From the NCBI GenBank assembly GCA_023386235.1, contig JAEWKC010000030.1, positions 60,837 through 124,836 of the forward strand: 64,000 nucleotides of DNA. The letters run 5' to 3'. Below the pieces are notes generated by a model. That model was not told the DNA's origin, did no database searches, and saw nothing but the letters and a program-made list of their open reading frames with translations. Each line of letters begins with the position of its first letter. Positions within the stretch are counted from its first letter, which is position 1. Shown here in pieces: positions 51,545 through 61,746 of this stretch. The DNA is from Bacteroidota bacterium. Lineage in GTDB: Bacteria > Bacteroidota > Bacteroidia > Chitinophagales > Chitinophagaceae. A program made the translations under genes and the position numbers.

Positions 51545-54511
51545 TTAGAAAGCAAGCTGTAAACCAATTGACCAAGATTTAGTACGTGGATAGAAACCTC
51601 TTGCATCTACACCGGCTTCAAATCCTAGGTCTAAAAGTTCGGGATCTATACCTGAATATTTTGTAAAGGTAGCTATATTCCTTCCTGTAATATATACTCT
51701 CAAATTCTTTATATAATCATTTAGTATATTTTGAATATTATATCCCAACGTTAGATTATCTAATTTTACAAAATCTCCTTTCTCTAGGTAATAATCGGAA
51801 TATTGAGGATCATCATTCAACTTGTCATGAGTAGTAATAGCCGATTGCAGTAAATTGTTTGGCAACCACTTTTTATTTCCAAAATATATATCTTTTGCAT
51901 TTAAAATATCAAATTTGAATTTTCCTCTAAAGAAAACTGTTAGATCAAAATTCTTATATTTGAATAAATTGTTTAAGGAAGCCTGATATTTAGGAACTCC
52001 ATTACCTATTGTTGTGCGATCTTCACTATTCATGTCTGAAACCCCTGCAACCGATCCGTCTTTTTTATAGAACTGCCATTTGCCATCATCTGTAAATCCG
52101 GCAAATCTATAACCATAAAAATTTCCGATGTCACTTCCTTCCCAAATTCTAATAGCATTACCTAAGTTTCCTGGAGATGGCAATCCTGCAAACTCAAGAA
52201 AGTTTGCCTGAAAGTTCTCGCTGGAGAGCTTGGAGAGTTTGTTAAATTGAGAGTTGGCTGTGAAGTCAATAGTCCAGCTAAAGTCTCTTTTTTGGATAGG
52301 AATGGCAGAGATTAATAACTCTACGCCTTTGCTGGTAATTTCACCCACATTGGTATATAACCTGTCTTGAATATAAGGTGGTTGTGGAACATAATAACTA
52401 TATAACAAGTCTGTTGTTTTTCTATTATACACATCGAAAGAACCACTGATTCTGTTGTTAAGTATTGCATAGTCTAATCCGAAGTTTAACTCACTTTTTC
52501 TTTCCCATCTCAAATTTGGATTAGGGTTTCTTGCAGGGCCATAGGTTTGAAAAAAGACGCCATCTTGTGGATAAACTCCGCCGGTAGAAAGAGTCATAAG
52601 CGATTGATAATTGGGAATTCCCTGATTGCCAGTAACACCGTAACCAACCCTCAATTTAAGATTGTTTACTGCAGAAACAGAACTCATAAATTCTTCTCTG
52701 GAAATATTCCATCCTGCAGATATTGCCGGAAAAAGCCCCCATTTATTATTTGCTCCAAATCTTGAAGAACCTTCTCTTCTCAAAACACCTTGCAAAAAGT
52801 ATTTATTATCATATGCATAATTAACGCGTCCGAAGAAAGCAATAAGCGTATTGTCTTCTTTTCTGCTTCCCATTCCAGGTCTGGGCAGTTTTGTGTTATT
52901 GATTGCAGAGCCTGCTCCTAAGTCCCAATCCATATATGCATTTGAAGAAAAGCCGTTATTATGTACTTCAAATCTTTCCCAAGTTTCGTATTGGTAGGAG
53001 TATCCTCCTAAAATATTGAAAGAATGTACATCAGCAAAAATCTTTTGGTAGTCAATTGTAGATTCAAATGTTTTTTGCCAAGCAAGCCAGTTGTATTTTC
53101 TGGCATATGACATTCCTTGGTAAACAGACTGAGGCCTCTGGTCCCAATCCTGAGAAGCACGGAAGTTGCGGTCGTTATACATATCTCTCATGTACGACCC
53201 GAAAGCGGAAATATTTAGCCCTTCTAAAGGATTTAAGATCAATCGGGCATCTCCTGAAAATGTTTGCTGATCTCTTTCAGCAGTTCTGTATGCTAATCTG
53301 GAAAGTGGATTGTAATTATTATACGTTTGTAATTGCGTAAATCCTCCATATCCTTCAGCATCTAATAAAGGAGCCGTCGGATTCCATTGAATAGCTTGCT
53401 CAAAATCTCCGCCACTACCGCCTTGCAGGTTTGCTTTATTTACATTTGCAGCAAGATTCATTTGTAAAGTTAGGAGGTCTTTAAGGCCTTTCTGATTAAA
53501 GTTTATCCTTCCACCAAACTGGTCTCTCTCATTTTGCTTGGCTATACCTTGTGCCCCATTGAAATAAACAGAACCTCTATAATTGGAGTTTGCTGTACCT
53601 CCGGAAGCTGCCAAGTTATAATATTGACTTAAGTTTTGTTTATTGATAAGCTCAGAAAACAAATCGGTTGTTGCTCCAAAATCCTGATCGCTGTTAATAA
53701 CTCCTTCAGATATTAACTTTCTAAAATCGGCCGCATTAAGATTTTCAGGTCTTTTATCTACAAATTCTCTTTGAAGATATGTTGAGAATTCAAACCTTGG
53801 TTCTCCTGCTCTTCCTTTTTTTGTAGTAACTATAATTACGCCTCCATTTGCTCTTGTTCCATAAATAGCTGCAGCCGAACCGTCTTTTAATACATCCATT
53901 GACGCAATATCATCTTGCTGTAGTAAATCAAGATTGCCACCCGGAATACCATCAATAACAATCAGTGGATTGTTGCTACCTGTTAAGGATGTTACACCTC
54001 TCAATTGAATAGAAACACCAGAGTTTGGGTTATTTCCTTGAGTTCTGGTAATATTCAATCCTGCAACTTTTCCCTGAATCAAATCCATAGGGTTCCTTGC
54101 TCCTCCCTGATTAAAGTCTTCAGCCTTGATAGTGGCAATAGCAGTAGTTACTTCACTTCTTCTTTGAGTACCATAACCAACCACTACAATTTCATCTCCG
54201 GCAGATTCTGTAAAAGAATATAGTGTTACATTTAACGAACTTCCGGAAACAGTTCTCTCTTCGGGTGTAAAACCAATAGAAGAAAATTCAAGTACATCAC
54301 CGTTGTCGGCAGTAATGGAGTAATTTCCGGACATGTTAGACACCACGCCGGTTGTTCTGCCTTTTACTTTTACTGAAACGTTAGGAATGCCTACTCCGGA
54401 GGAGTCTGTAATTAACCCGGAAACTCTTTGTGTTTGCGCATTACCACACAGATACAGCATGGTAAAAAAACAAACTAATACAAAGCTTAGCATAGTTTTT
54501 CTTGTGTTCAT
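51545..54511 (-). CDS. SusC-like TonB-dependent receptor (pair 2)
   Basis: Outer-membrane TonB-dependent channel for glycan import. A signal peptide (about 1-25) is followed by a carboxypeptidase-D-like domain (about 30-95, with G-V-G-I-P-N-V-S-V-K-V). A TonB-box/plug start D-E-I-V-V-V-G-Y-G-T-Q-R-R (from about 107) and the long beta-barrel follow, ending in an F. Length 988 residues. The gap of 109 bases upstream suggests a separate promoter or an internal one from the GH76 gene before it. Confidence 0.94.
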   Translation of the reverse strand: MNTRKTMLSFVLVCFFTMLYLCGNAQTQRVSGLITDSSGVGIPNVSVKVKGRTTGVVSNMSGNYSITADNGDVLEFSSIGFTPEERTVSGSSLNVTLYSFTESAGDEIVVVGYGTQRRSEVTTAIATIKAEDFNQGGARNPMDLIQGKVAGLNITRTQGNNPNSGVSIQLRGVTSLTGSNNPLIVIDGIPGGNLDLLQQDDIASMDVLKDGSAAAIYGTRANGGVIIVTTKKGRAGEPRFEFSTYLQREFVDKRPENLNAADFRKLISEGVINSDQDFGATTDLFSELINKQNLSQYYNLAASGGTANSNYRGSVYFNGAQGIAKQNERDQFGGRINFNQKGLKDLLTLQMNLAANVNKANLQGGSGGDFEQAIQWNPTAPLLDAEGYGGFTQLQTYNNYNPLSRLAYRTAERDQQTFSGDARLILNPLEGLNISAFGSYMRDMYNDRNFRASQDWDQRPQSVYQGMSYARKYNWLAWQKTFESTIDYQKIFADVHSFNILGGYSYQYETWERFEVHNNGFSSNAYMDWDLGAGSAINNTKLPRPGMGSRKEDNTLIAFFGRVNYAYDNKYFLQGVLRREGSSRFGANNKWGLFPAISAGWNISREEFMSSVSAVNNLKLRVGYGVTGNQGIPNYQSLMTLSTGGVYPQDGVFFQTYGPARNPNPNLRWERKSELNFGLDYAILNNRISGSFDVYNRKTTDLLYSYYVPQPPYIQDRLYTNVGEITSKGVELLISAIPIQKRDFSWTIDFTANSQFNKLSKLSSENFQANFLEFAGLPSPGNLGNAIRIWEGSDIGNFYGYRFAGFTDDGKWQFYKKDGSVAGVSDMNSEDRTTIGNGVPKYQASLNNLFKYKNFDLTVFFRGKFKFDILNAKDIYFGNKKWLPNNLLQSAITTHDKLNDDPQYSDYYLEKGDFVKLDNLTLGYNIQNILNDYIKNLRVYITGRNIATFTKYSGIDPELLDLGFEAGVDARGFYPRTKSWSIGLQLAF

Positions 54512-54620
54512 AGATTATATTTTTGTTAGTGAAATACATTGAGAATATGAATTGCAAATTATCAATTATTAGTCAGAATAATTATTGTATAAATCCGAAA
54601 TAGTAAAAAAGTTATACACA

Positions 54621-55781
54621 TTAAAACAAATTATTTTTGTGTAATAATGCAGCAGCTTCAATCATCATCAAACCACTAAGCTGGGTAGAGAGATCTGTAG
54701 TGTTTTCAGGCTGTTGCTGCCAGTTGGCACTAATAAACAACTGGGGCCTGCTAATACCTTTTACATACAATGTTTGTGCGTTGTTTTTTAGAAATGCAAT
54801 GATTTTGTCTTTGTCAGCTTTAGGCACTGCGTTTTCGAGAACAAGCAATGCCATATATCTTACTAATATTCCTTTAAATAACCCGCCATCACCTTGCCCT
54901 TCTCCTCTCAAATATCCGGCAGGCGCCAGTTCCAGATCATTCATTGTGGCATTAGCATTCTTAATAGCATCATTTAAATAAGCGATGTCTGCTGTAGCTT
55001 TGTATAGCTCAAGTCCGGCTCCTATATAAACTCCCTGATTGTATGTATATTTTCTTTTGTCAACCTGCCCGTCATTGTTAGCATTTATTCCATCCCAAAC
55101 AATTCCTGAAGCAGGGTCTACAAGTGTATTCTTCAGCCATGTATAAAGCGTTTTGGCCGTATTGAGATCTGCCGCGTTTTTGTTTAATTGATAAAGCCTT
55201 GCTGCAAGAATAACTGCCGGCGCTGTAGCAGGAGTATTTTTATAATAATTCTGCGATTTTCTCCAAGCTACACCTCCACCCATAATATCATTTATGCCTG
55301 TTTTTATATCATTCCACAAAAAGTTTACGGCGTCCAAATATGGCTGCTCGTTTGTAGCATGATAGGCTCGCAGGCTTGAAAGGGCCAGCCAGTCCATATC
55401 GTCATAAAAGTTATTGGCAAAAGTATTTCCGTTGCTTTCTTTAATTCCATTTAATAATGCAAGCATTCTGGTTTTGTAAAAGTTATTATTGGTTCTTACA
55501 AACCCATCAACTAAAACATCCATTACATGCGCGTTGCGCCAATAATGAAAAGTGGCGTTGCCCTGATTATCCTGGTTAAAATATTTTCCATTTCTTGATA
55601 AAAAAGCGGTATATGTTTTATCCTGAACAGAATCTGCCGTTAACGCCCAGTTGTAAACAATAGGATTAGGCTCCTGATTTTCTTCCGGCGGAAATAAAGG
55701 AACTTCCTTCTCCTGGCAGGATTGCATTGCCAACGTCAAAAGAAATGCGGGCAATAGCTTATATAAATTTCTGATATTCAT
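54621..55781 (-). CDS. GH76 alpha-1,6-mannanase (first in the locus)
   Basis: Endo-alpha-1,6-mannanase. From the ATG at 55781 the protein begins M-N-I-R-N-L-Y-K-L-L and has a lipobox A-M-Q-S-C (Cys22); the longer start at 55814 would spoil the signal. D127-D128 in F-Y-D-D-M-D-W is the catalytic pair. Length 386 residues. It is the first enzyme after the SusE-like gene, so its place at the head of the enzyme set fits surface cutting of mannan before import. Confidence 0.93.
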   Translation of the reverse strand: MNIRNLYKLLPAFLLTLAMQSCQEKEVPLFPPEENQEPNPIVYNWALTADSVQDKTYTAFLSRNGKYFNQDNQGNATFHYWRNAHVMDVLVDGFVRTNNNFYKTRMLALLNGIKESNGNTFANNFYDDMDWLALSSLRAYHATNEQPYLDAVNFLWNDIKTGINDIMGGGVAWRKSQNYYKNTPATAPAVILAARLYQLNKNAADLNTAKTLYTWLKNTLVDPASGIVWDGINANNDGQVDKRKYTYNQGVYIGAGLELYKATADIAYLNDAIKNANATMNDLELAPAGYLRGEGQGDGGLFKGILVRYMALLVLENAVPKADKDKIIAFLKNNAQTLYVKGISRPQLFISANWQQQPENTTDLSTQLSGLMMIEAAALLHKNNLF

Positions 55782-55846
55782 CTGTATTTTTTTATAATTA
55801 AAAAGAATCTCCATCCGGCGAAAGAATGCCGGGCGGAGATATAAAA

Positions 55847-56971
55847 TTATTTGATAATAACCTTGTGTGTGTATTTCTCTAAAGAAGGACTAAAGTCGGC
55901 AATAATATCCACTTCTTTTCCATCTACCTCTGTAGCAAATTTAAAAGTGTAGTTCCAGCGGTCAGGATCATAACTGCCAAATTCCCAGTACGATAGCGGT
56001 GAAGAGGATGTTGGTCTCTGGTTATCTCTGTTTGCACTGGAAAGTCTCAGAAATTCGTCTTCTCCATTGTTGTTGAATACCATCATAAATTTATACCTCT
56101 CATCTCTTCCCCAACTTTCCTGCTTAAAGGTTACCGTAGTAGTTAGTTTGTATATACTGTTACCTGTGTATGTCATCTGGATATATTTATCATCAGGAGC
56201 AAAGAAGTATTCTAAACGTTTTATTTCTTTTACATCAACTGTTATCTTTTCAAAATCAACTACAATCCTGTATACTTTAGTGCCTGTAACATTCGTGGTT
56301 CCATCTACTACAATATTGCCATTATTGTTAGAGAATTTTATAGGTGTACCTGTATTTCTGTCTACAAAGAAATATTCGCCGTCTTTTAATGATGTGATGA
56401 TTTCGTAAGAAGTGGTGCTGAGTTTTTTCATCTTTATAGCTTTAGAAAGATCCGCTCCTGCTTCTGTAGCAGATCCTGTAAGGTAAAGCACTGAAGGTAT
56501 TTCGGTGAAGCCCGCCGGTCTTTCCAATTCCAAAACTGAAGTGGCGGTTCCTTTTTCAACATTTATGCCTTTTGATGCCCATACGGTCCATTTGATTTTT
56601 CCCGTATTGGTAGGATTGATACCGGCGGCTTCGGCTATTTTATTTAACTGAGCATCGGTTAAAGTAAGCCTGGTAGCGGCACCGTTATCGTCAGACGGTG
56701 ATGAATAAATGGGTTGAGAGAAATCTCCGTTTTCTTTATCAAACAACACTTCATACATAACCAAACCTCCATCTTCTGCTCTGGCTTGCTGCCATTCAAA
56801 AGTCTGGGTGCCGGCTTTAGGATCAAGTTTTATAAACTTATTATTTGCCGGGGAAAAGAGTGTTTCAACAGGGCTTACTTTTAAATGATCCAACTCCTGA
56901 TTTTTATTGCAACTTATAAATGCTGCAAAAGAAAATATTGTGAGAAAAGCGATTAAAAAATTATTTTTCAT
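55847..56971 (-). CDS. SusE/SusF-like outer-membrane lipoprotein
   Basis: A 374-residue lipoprotein with F-I-S-C (Cys21) and then a SusE domain (about 25-150, with T-L-F-S-P-A-N-N and F-E-W-Q-Q-A). Two starch-binding-like modules follow (from about 155, L-Y-L-T-G-S-A-T). It probably binds glycan at the cell surface next to SusD. The direct order SusC-SusD-SusE-like is the usual one. Confidence 0.85.
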   Translation of the reverse strand: MKNNFLIAFLTIFSFAAFISCNKNQELDHLKVSPVETLFSPANNKFIKLDPKAGTQTFEWQQARAEDGGLVMYEVLFDKENGDFSQPIYSSPSDDNGAATRLTLTDAQLNKIAEAAGINPTNTGKIKWTVWASKGINVEKGTATSVLELERPAGFTEIPSVLYLTGSATEAGADLSKAIKMKKLSTTSYEIITSLKDGEYFFVDRNTGTPIKFSNNNGNIVVDGTTNVTGTKVYRIVVDFEKITVDVKEIKRLEYFFAPDDKYIQMTYTGNSIYKLTTTVTFKQESWGRDERYKFMMVFNNNGEDEFLRLSSANRDNQRPTSSSPLSYWEFGSYDPDRWNYTFKFATEVDGKEVDIIADFSPSLEKYTHKVIIK

Positions 56972-57003
56972 TGTATGTATTTTTTAAAGTGATTTTATGA
57001 TTA

Positions 57004-58626
57004 TTACCATCCGGGGTTTTGAGTTAAATTAGGATTCATGTTTCGTTCATCTCTCGGCACTGGCCACAAATAATGTTTGGCAGGGTCAAATTGTCTTAAG
57101 TTGGCTCTTATATAACCGTTGTCAACACCTGCCTGCCCGTACTTAGCTCCGTGAGCCCATCCGTTTAAAACTACCTCAGCGGTTTTCCATCTTCTTATGT
57201 CGAAAACACGTAAACCTTCCATTGCCAGCTCTACTCTTCTTTCATTTCTTATACTATTTCTATGATCTGCCTGTGTTAATGCTGCATTATAGGAAAGTGC
57301 TCCGGGATCTGTGAATCCCGCTCTGCTTCTTAAAGCTCGTAGTGTACTGTTCCAGACAGATTCATTGAACTGTGCCAATTCATTTTTTGCTTCAGCGTAC
57401 ATTAGTAACACATCGGCATATCTTATCATTATCAGGTTAAGCCCCGACAGGAAGTTTGTAGAAGACGTAGGATCGTAATATTTTCTCAGGTAATATCCTG
57501 TAGCAGATGTGATAGTGCCACCGTATTCGTCGAACTTATTTTCCTGGTCAGGATCGCTGCCTGGCTTTATGTAAATGGTTTTTGTGCTACCATCGGGTCT
57601 CTTCCATTGATATAAATGATGAACTACTGTATAGCCAAGCCGCGCGTCTCTGTTTACATAAGGGTTGTTTTCGTCGTAGCCCGAGCCTGCCTCTCTGATT
57701 GTTTTACCATTTTTCATTAAATAGCTGTCTACCAGCTCCTGAGTGGGCGCATAGTTGTTAAGCCTGGCGCCAACAGAAATGGGCGCGAAGTCGAAGAAAG
57801 TATTGTAAGCTCTGACTTCAGGTACATATCCCAGGTCAAATATCACTTCGCTATTGTATTCGTTTTGTGGTAAAAATAGTCCTTCGTATGAAGAGAATAG
57901 AGCGTAGGTTCCTGCACTTCCGTCTATCAGTTGCTCGCAAGCGGCAGCGGCTTCCGCCCATCTGCTTTCATACAAAAGGGCTCTTGCTTTAAGCGCGGTA
58001 GCTGCTCCTTTGGTAATTCTTCCTCTGTCTGCTTCGTTTAGCATCGTATTCAACGGAAGCACATTGGCTGTTTCGTCGAGTTCTTTCAAAACAAAGTCTA
58101 CAACCTGTGCACGAGGAGTACGTGCAATGCTTCTGGACTCTTCCAATGTAATGTCTTTTTCAAAAAGCGGCACATCGCCATACCAAGTGTAAAGCATAAA
58201 ATAATGATAGGCTCTTATAAATCTGATTTCTGCTTTTCTTCTTGCTTTAAGCGAAGCATCCATATCGGGCACCCTGTCTACGTTCTCCAGAAAAATGTTG
58301 CAGGTTTTAATGCCTGTGTAATGCCAGTTCCACTCGTTTTTATACCTGCTTAAAGAAGCATCTGACGTTCCTGCTGCTATTGATGCTACGCCTTCTACAT
58401 CTCCTCTGCTATTATAAGCATTGTCTGAAAGTCCTTCATTGAAGAAGAAGAATCCGGGATGTGATATTTGTGAGTAGGCTGTATTTACAACCCTGTCTGC
58501 TTTCTCTGTCGTGGTCCAGTAGGTAATATCCGTAAAGCGGTCTGTAGGAGCTATGTCCAGCTTTTTACAGGCGCTTATTGCAACAGAGATAAAAGCAATT
58601 ATGATGATATTGTTTATTATTTTCAT
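57004..58626 (-). CDS. SusD-like glycan-binding lipoprotein (pair 1)
   Basis: A 540-residue surface lipoprotein with a lipobox ending S-A-C (Cys20) and the SusD fold (R-F-I-R-A-Y-H-Y-F-M-L, N-E-R-R-V-E-L-A-M-E-G-L-R), ending N-L-T-Q-N-P-G-W. It differs strongly from the pair-2 SusD, so the two probably prefer different chain types or sizes. It starts 12 bases after its SusC. Confidence 0.92.
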   Translation of the reverse strand: MKIINNIIIIAFISVAISACKKLDIAPTDRFTDITYWTTTEKADRVVNTAYSQISHPGFFFFNEGLSDNAYNSRGDVEGVASIAAGTSDASLSRYKNEWNWHYTGIKTCNIFLENVDRVPDMDASLKARRKAEIRFIRAYHYFMLYTWYGDVPLFEKDITLEESRSIARTPRAQVVDFVLKELDETANVLPLNTMLNEADRGRITKGAATALKARALLYESRWAEAAAACEQLIDGSAGTYALFSSYEGLFLPQNEYNSEVIFDLGYVPEVRAYNTFFDFAPISVGARLNNYAPTQELVDSYLMKNGKTIREAGSGYDENNPYVNRDARLGYTVVHHLYQWKRPDGSTKTIYIKPGSDPDQENKFDEYGGTITSATGYYLRKYYDPTSSTNFLSGLNLIMIRYADVLLMYAEAKNELAQFNESVWNSTLRALRSRAGFTDPGALSYNAALTQADHRNSIRNERRVELAMEGLRVFDIRRWKTAEVVLNGWAHGAKYGQAGVDNGYIRANLRQFDPAKHYLWPVPRDERNMNPNLTQNPGW

Positions 58627-58638
58627 TGCTGATTTTTT

Positions 58639-61600
58639 TTAAAATGTTATGTCTAAACCAAACCCGTAATATACCGGTGTGGGATATGCTCTTCCTGTAT
58701 TGGCGCCTCTGTTGTCCATTCTATTTCCAAACTCGGTAGCTTCGGGGTCATAGAATTTAAGCTGGCTTAATGTAAGCAGGTTTCTTCCTATTACATATAT
58801 TCTGCAATTTTTCATGCCTGCCCTTTCTGCAAAACGTGGTGGAATAGTATACCCTAATTGTACGTTTTTAAGTCTTGCATAAGCTGCGTTAAACAAATAC
58901 ATATCAGAGCCTCTGCGGAAATTATTTACATTAGAAGCGCTTCCGCTTTCGGCCAATCGTGGATACCTTGCATTGGGATTAACAGGCGTCCAGAAATCTA
59001 ACTGGTGCTGATACATCGTCTGACCATAATTGTAGTGAAATGGCTCCAGCAGTTCACCTCTCAGGAATGTAGATCGTTTTCCTACACCCTGAATGAAAAT
59101 ATTTAAATCAAAACCTTTGTAGGCGATGTTATACGTAAACCCAAAGGTTAAACGCGGGAAAGCATTTCCTAATACAAAAACATCTCTCTCGTTAATAATG
59201 CCGTTGCCGTCAACATCCACGTAACGATTATCGCCTGGTTGTACATTCAGTCCTGGCACTCTTGGTCCCGCCTGGATTTCTTCCATTGTTTGAAAATAGC
59301 CATCACGCTTCAATGCCACATAAGAGAAAAGGGGAAAGCCTATTTCATTTAGTAATTGTGCTTCTTCCAGTCCTATTAGCTGTCTGCCTCCTTCAAGCTT
59401 TAACCATTCATTTTTGGTATCAGCTAAGTTGAAGTTGATGAAATGTTTTACTTCTCCATTTTTATTATTATAGGAAAGGTCTATTTCCCATCCTTTGTTG
59501 CTTACTTCTCCGGCATTGTAGTTAGGCAATCCGCTTCCGAATATTCCGGGCACCTGTGGACTAAGTAATATATCTACAGTATGCTTGTTAAAATAATCCA
59601 GAGACATACTAAGCCTATTTTCAAAGAAGGTGAGGTCTGCACCAATATTGAAAATATTATGTCTTTCCCATCTTATATCCCTATTGGCAAATGCAAAATT
59701 GGCACCGCTAACAGGGTTATTGTTGAACCCATACATATTTACACCTGCACCTATCGTTGTTTGGTATTGATAATTGCCCACGTTCTGATTTCCCAAACTT
59801 CCGTATGAACCTCTTAGCTTTATGCTTCCTACATTATTCTTGTAATTTTGCATAAATGTTTCATCGGATATCCTGTAGCCTAAGGAAAGAGAGGGAAAAT
59901 AGCCCCAACGGTTTGCTTTGGCAAACCTTGATGAACCATCTGCCCTGAAGTTAAATTCGGCGAAATATTTATTATCGTAGGCATAAGTAGCACGAGCTAT
60001 AGCAGAGTTTAAACCCCACTCCTGAGTTCTGTTAGGTGTATTCCACGAACCGTCTGGAACTATGATAGTTCCTGTGCCGGGAGTGCCTAATTCAGGATCG
60101 GTAAATCTTTTTAAAATTGAGTTGGATTCTCCTTTGTAATATTCATAAGTATAACCTACAAGCGCGGAAGTAACATGTCTGCCATTGAAAGTTTTATTGA
60201 AATCTAAAATCAGATTAGAATTGGTTAAAGAGCCTTTATAATTTTCATCGTATGTATCCCTGTTTGCTCCCCATGTCCCTTTTGGTACAAAGTTCAATGT
60301 TAACAATCTTGAGTATTGATGATTGGCTGTACGCGTAATACCAAAGGTACCTCTCAGTTTCAGGAAATCTGTTATTTTAAAATCACCTTCTACATTACCC
60401 ATGATCTGATCATCGTCGTATTTTCTGAAACCGCCTTTTTCCAATACGCCTAAAGGATTAAATTCCTGCAAGGCGTCGTTAGTAAGATAGTTTCCGTTTG
60501 CGTCTTTCATTCTATTGTAATAATAGACAGGTACACGCTGTGCATCGGCCATTAAAAATCCTGTAGCAAAAGAATGATCTTTGTTATCTGTATGAACATA
60601 AGACAGCATGCTTGTAATTTTTAACCTGCCCACTTCTGTAGAAAGATTGGTTCTGTAGGTATATCTTTTTATACCATAATCAGGACCTACATAGTTACTC
60701 TGTTGCCCGGTATAGCCGGCAGAGATCATGTATGTTGATTTTTCACTACCGCCAGATACACTGAGGTTATGCGTTTGCAAAAGAGCTTTTTTAAATATTT
60801 CATCTAAAAAGAATGGAGCGTCTCCACTATCTTTCAAAGCTCTTATTTCATCGGGACTAAACAAAGGAGATTGTCCGCCATTTACAAGTGTCTGGTTTTT
60901 TAAAATGGCGTTTTCAAAGCCGTGTACAGGTTTGTACAATATTTTAGGAACCTGATAGCCTATTGTACCACTATAATTAATAGTGGGTCGGGTGTTTCTC
61001 CTGCCTTTTTTTGTGGTGATAAGAATCACACCGTTTGCGGACCTGGATCCGTAGATTGCAGCGCTTCCCGCATCCTTAAGCACGCTAATTGATTCTACAT
61101 CTCCGGCGTTTATCAGATTCATATCACCTCCGACGATTCCGTCGATAACAATCAGCGGACTGTTATCTCCGATGGTGCCTATACCACGAATATTTAAATT
61201 CAATCCCTGCACCGGTTCATAGCTATTGGTTTGAACAATCAGGTTAGGAGAAACGCCCTGCAATGCTTCTGTCAAAGTAGGAGTAGGCTTTCCTTTAATA
61301 TCTTCTGTTGTTATCTGATTCACAGCACCTGTTACAGAGCTTCTTCTCTGTGTGCCGTAACCTACAACTACTATCTCGTCAAGATCGGAAGCCTGTTCTG
61401 TCAAACGGATCATTAGTGTGTTTTTTCCATTAGTGTTGATTCTGTAGTCAATTAACGAATCAGTTGCATACCCTATATATTCAAAATAGAGATTGTAAGA
61501 ACTGCCGTAAACCACATTATTAAAGGTAAAGATACCTGATGCGTTTGTAGCCGTAAGCCGAGTGTTTGCATTGTTATTGCTTTCTACTATTCGAACGGTA

Positions 61601-61728
61601 ACCCCTGCCAATGGATCCCCTCTTTCTGAAAGAACAGAGCCCTCTATTTGCGGACCTTGCGCCATAGCGGTACTGGCTATTACAAAGCATAGTAAAAACA
61701 GCCCGATTAATTTATATTTTTTTATCAT
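58639..61728 (-). CDS. SusC-like TonB-dependent receptor (pair 1)
   Basis: A 1029-residue TonB-dependent channel: signal (about 1-23), carboxypeptidase-D-like domain (about 28-110), D-E-I-V-V-V-G-Y-G-T-Q-R-R plug start (about 116-128), V-L-K-D-A-G-S-A-A-I-Y-G-S-R and G-V-I-L-I-T-T-K-K-G-R, then the barrel. It begins 18 bases after the FecR stop, so the sigma/anti-sigma pair and this SusC are likely in one operon, the classic regulatory set for surface glycan transducers. Confidence 0.95.
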   Translation of the reverse strand: MIKKYKLIGLFLLCFVIASTAMAQGPQIEGSVLSERGDPLAGVTVRIVESNNNANTRLTATNASGIFTFNNVVYGSSYNLYFEYIGYATDSLIDYRINTNGKNTLMIRLTEQASDLDEIVVVGYGTQRRSSVTGAVNQITTEDIKGKPTPTLTEALQGVSPNLIVQTNSYEPVQGLNLNIRGIGTIGDNSPLIVIDGIVGGDMNLINAGDVESISVLKDAGSAAIYGSRSANGVILITTKKGRRNTRPTINYSGTIGYQVPKILYKPVHGFENAILKNQTLVNGGQSPLFSPDEIRALKDSGDAPFFLDEIFKKALLQTHNLSVSGGSEKSTYMISAGYTGQQSNYVGPDYGIKRYTYRTNLSTEVGRLKITSMLSYVHTDNKDHSFATGFLMADAQRVPVYYYNRMKDANGNYLTNDALQEFNPLGVLEKGGFRKYDDDQIMGNVEGDFKITDFLKLRGTFGITRTANHQYSRLLTLNFVPKGTWGANRDTYDENYKGSLTNSNLILDFNKTFNGRHVTSALVGYTYEYYKGESNSILKRFTDPELGTPGTGTIIVPDGSWNTPNRTQEWGLNSAIARATYAYDNKYFAEFNFRADGSSRFAKANRWGYFPSLSLGYRISDETFMQNYKNNVGSIKLRGSYGSLGNQNVGNYQYQTTIGAGVNMYGFNNNPVSGANFAFANRDIRWERHNIFNIGADLTFFENRLSMSLDYFNKHTVDILLSPQVPGIFGSGLPNYNAGEVSNKGWEIDLSYNNKNGEVKHFINFNLADTKNEWLKLEGGRQLIGLEEAQLLNEIGFPLFSYVALKRDGYFQTMEEIQAGPRVPGLNVQPGDNRYVDVDGNGIINERDVFVLGNAFPRLTFGFTYNIAYKGFDLNIFIQGVGKRSTFLRGELLEPFHYNYGQTMYQHQLDFWTPVNPNARYPRLAESGSASNVNNFRRGSDMYLFNAAYARLKNVQLGYTIPPRFAERAGMKNCRIYVIGRNLLTLSQLKFYDPEATEFGNRMDNRGANTGRAYPTPVYYGFGLDITF

Positions 61729-61746
61729 AGCGATTTATTTAAAGTA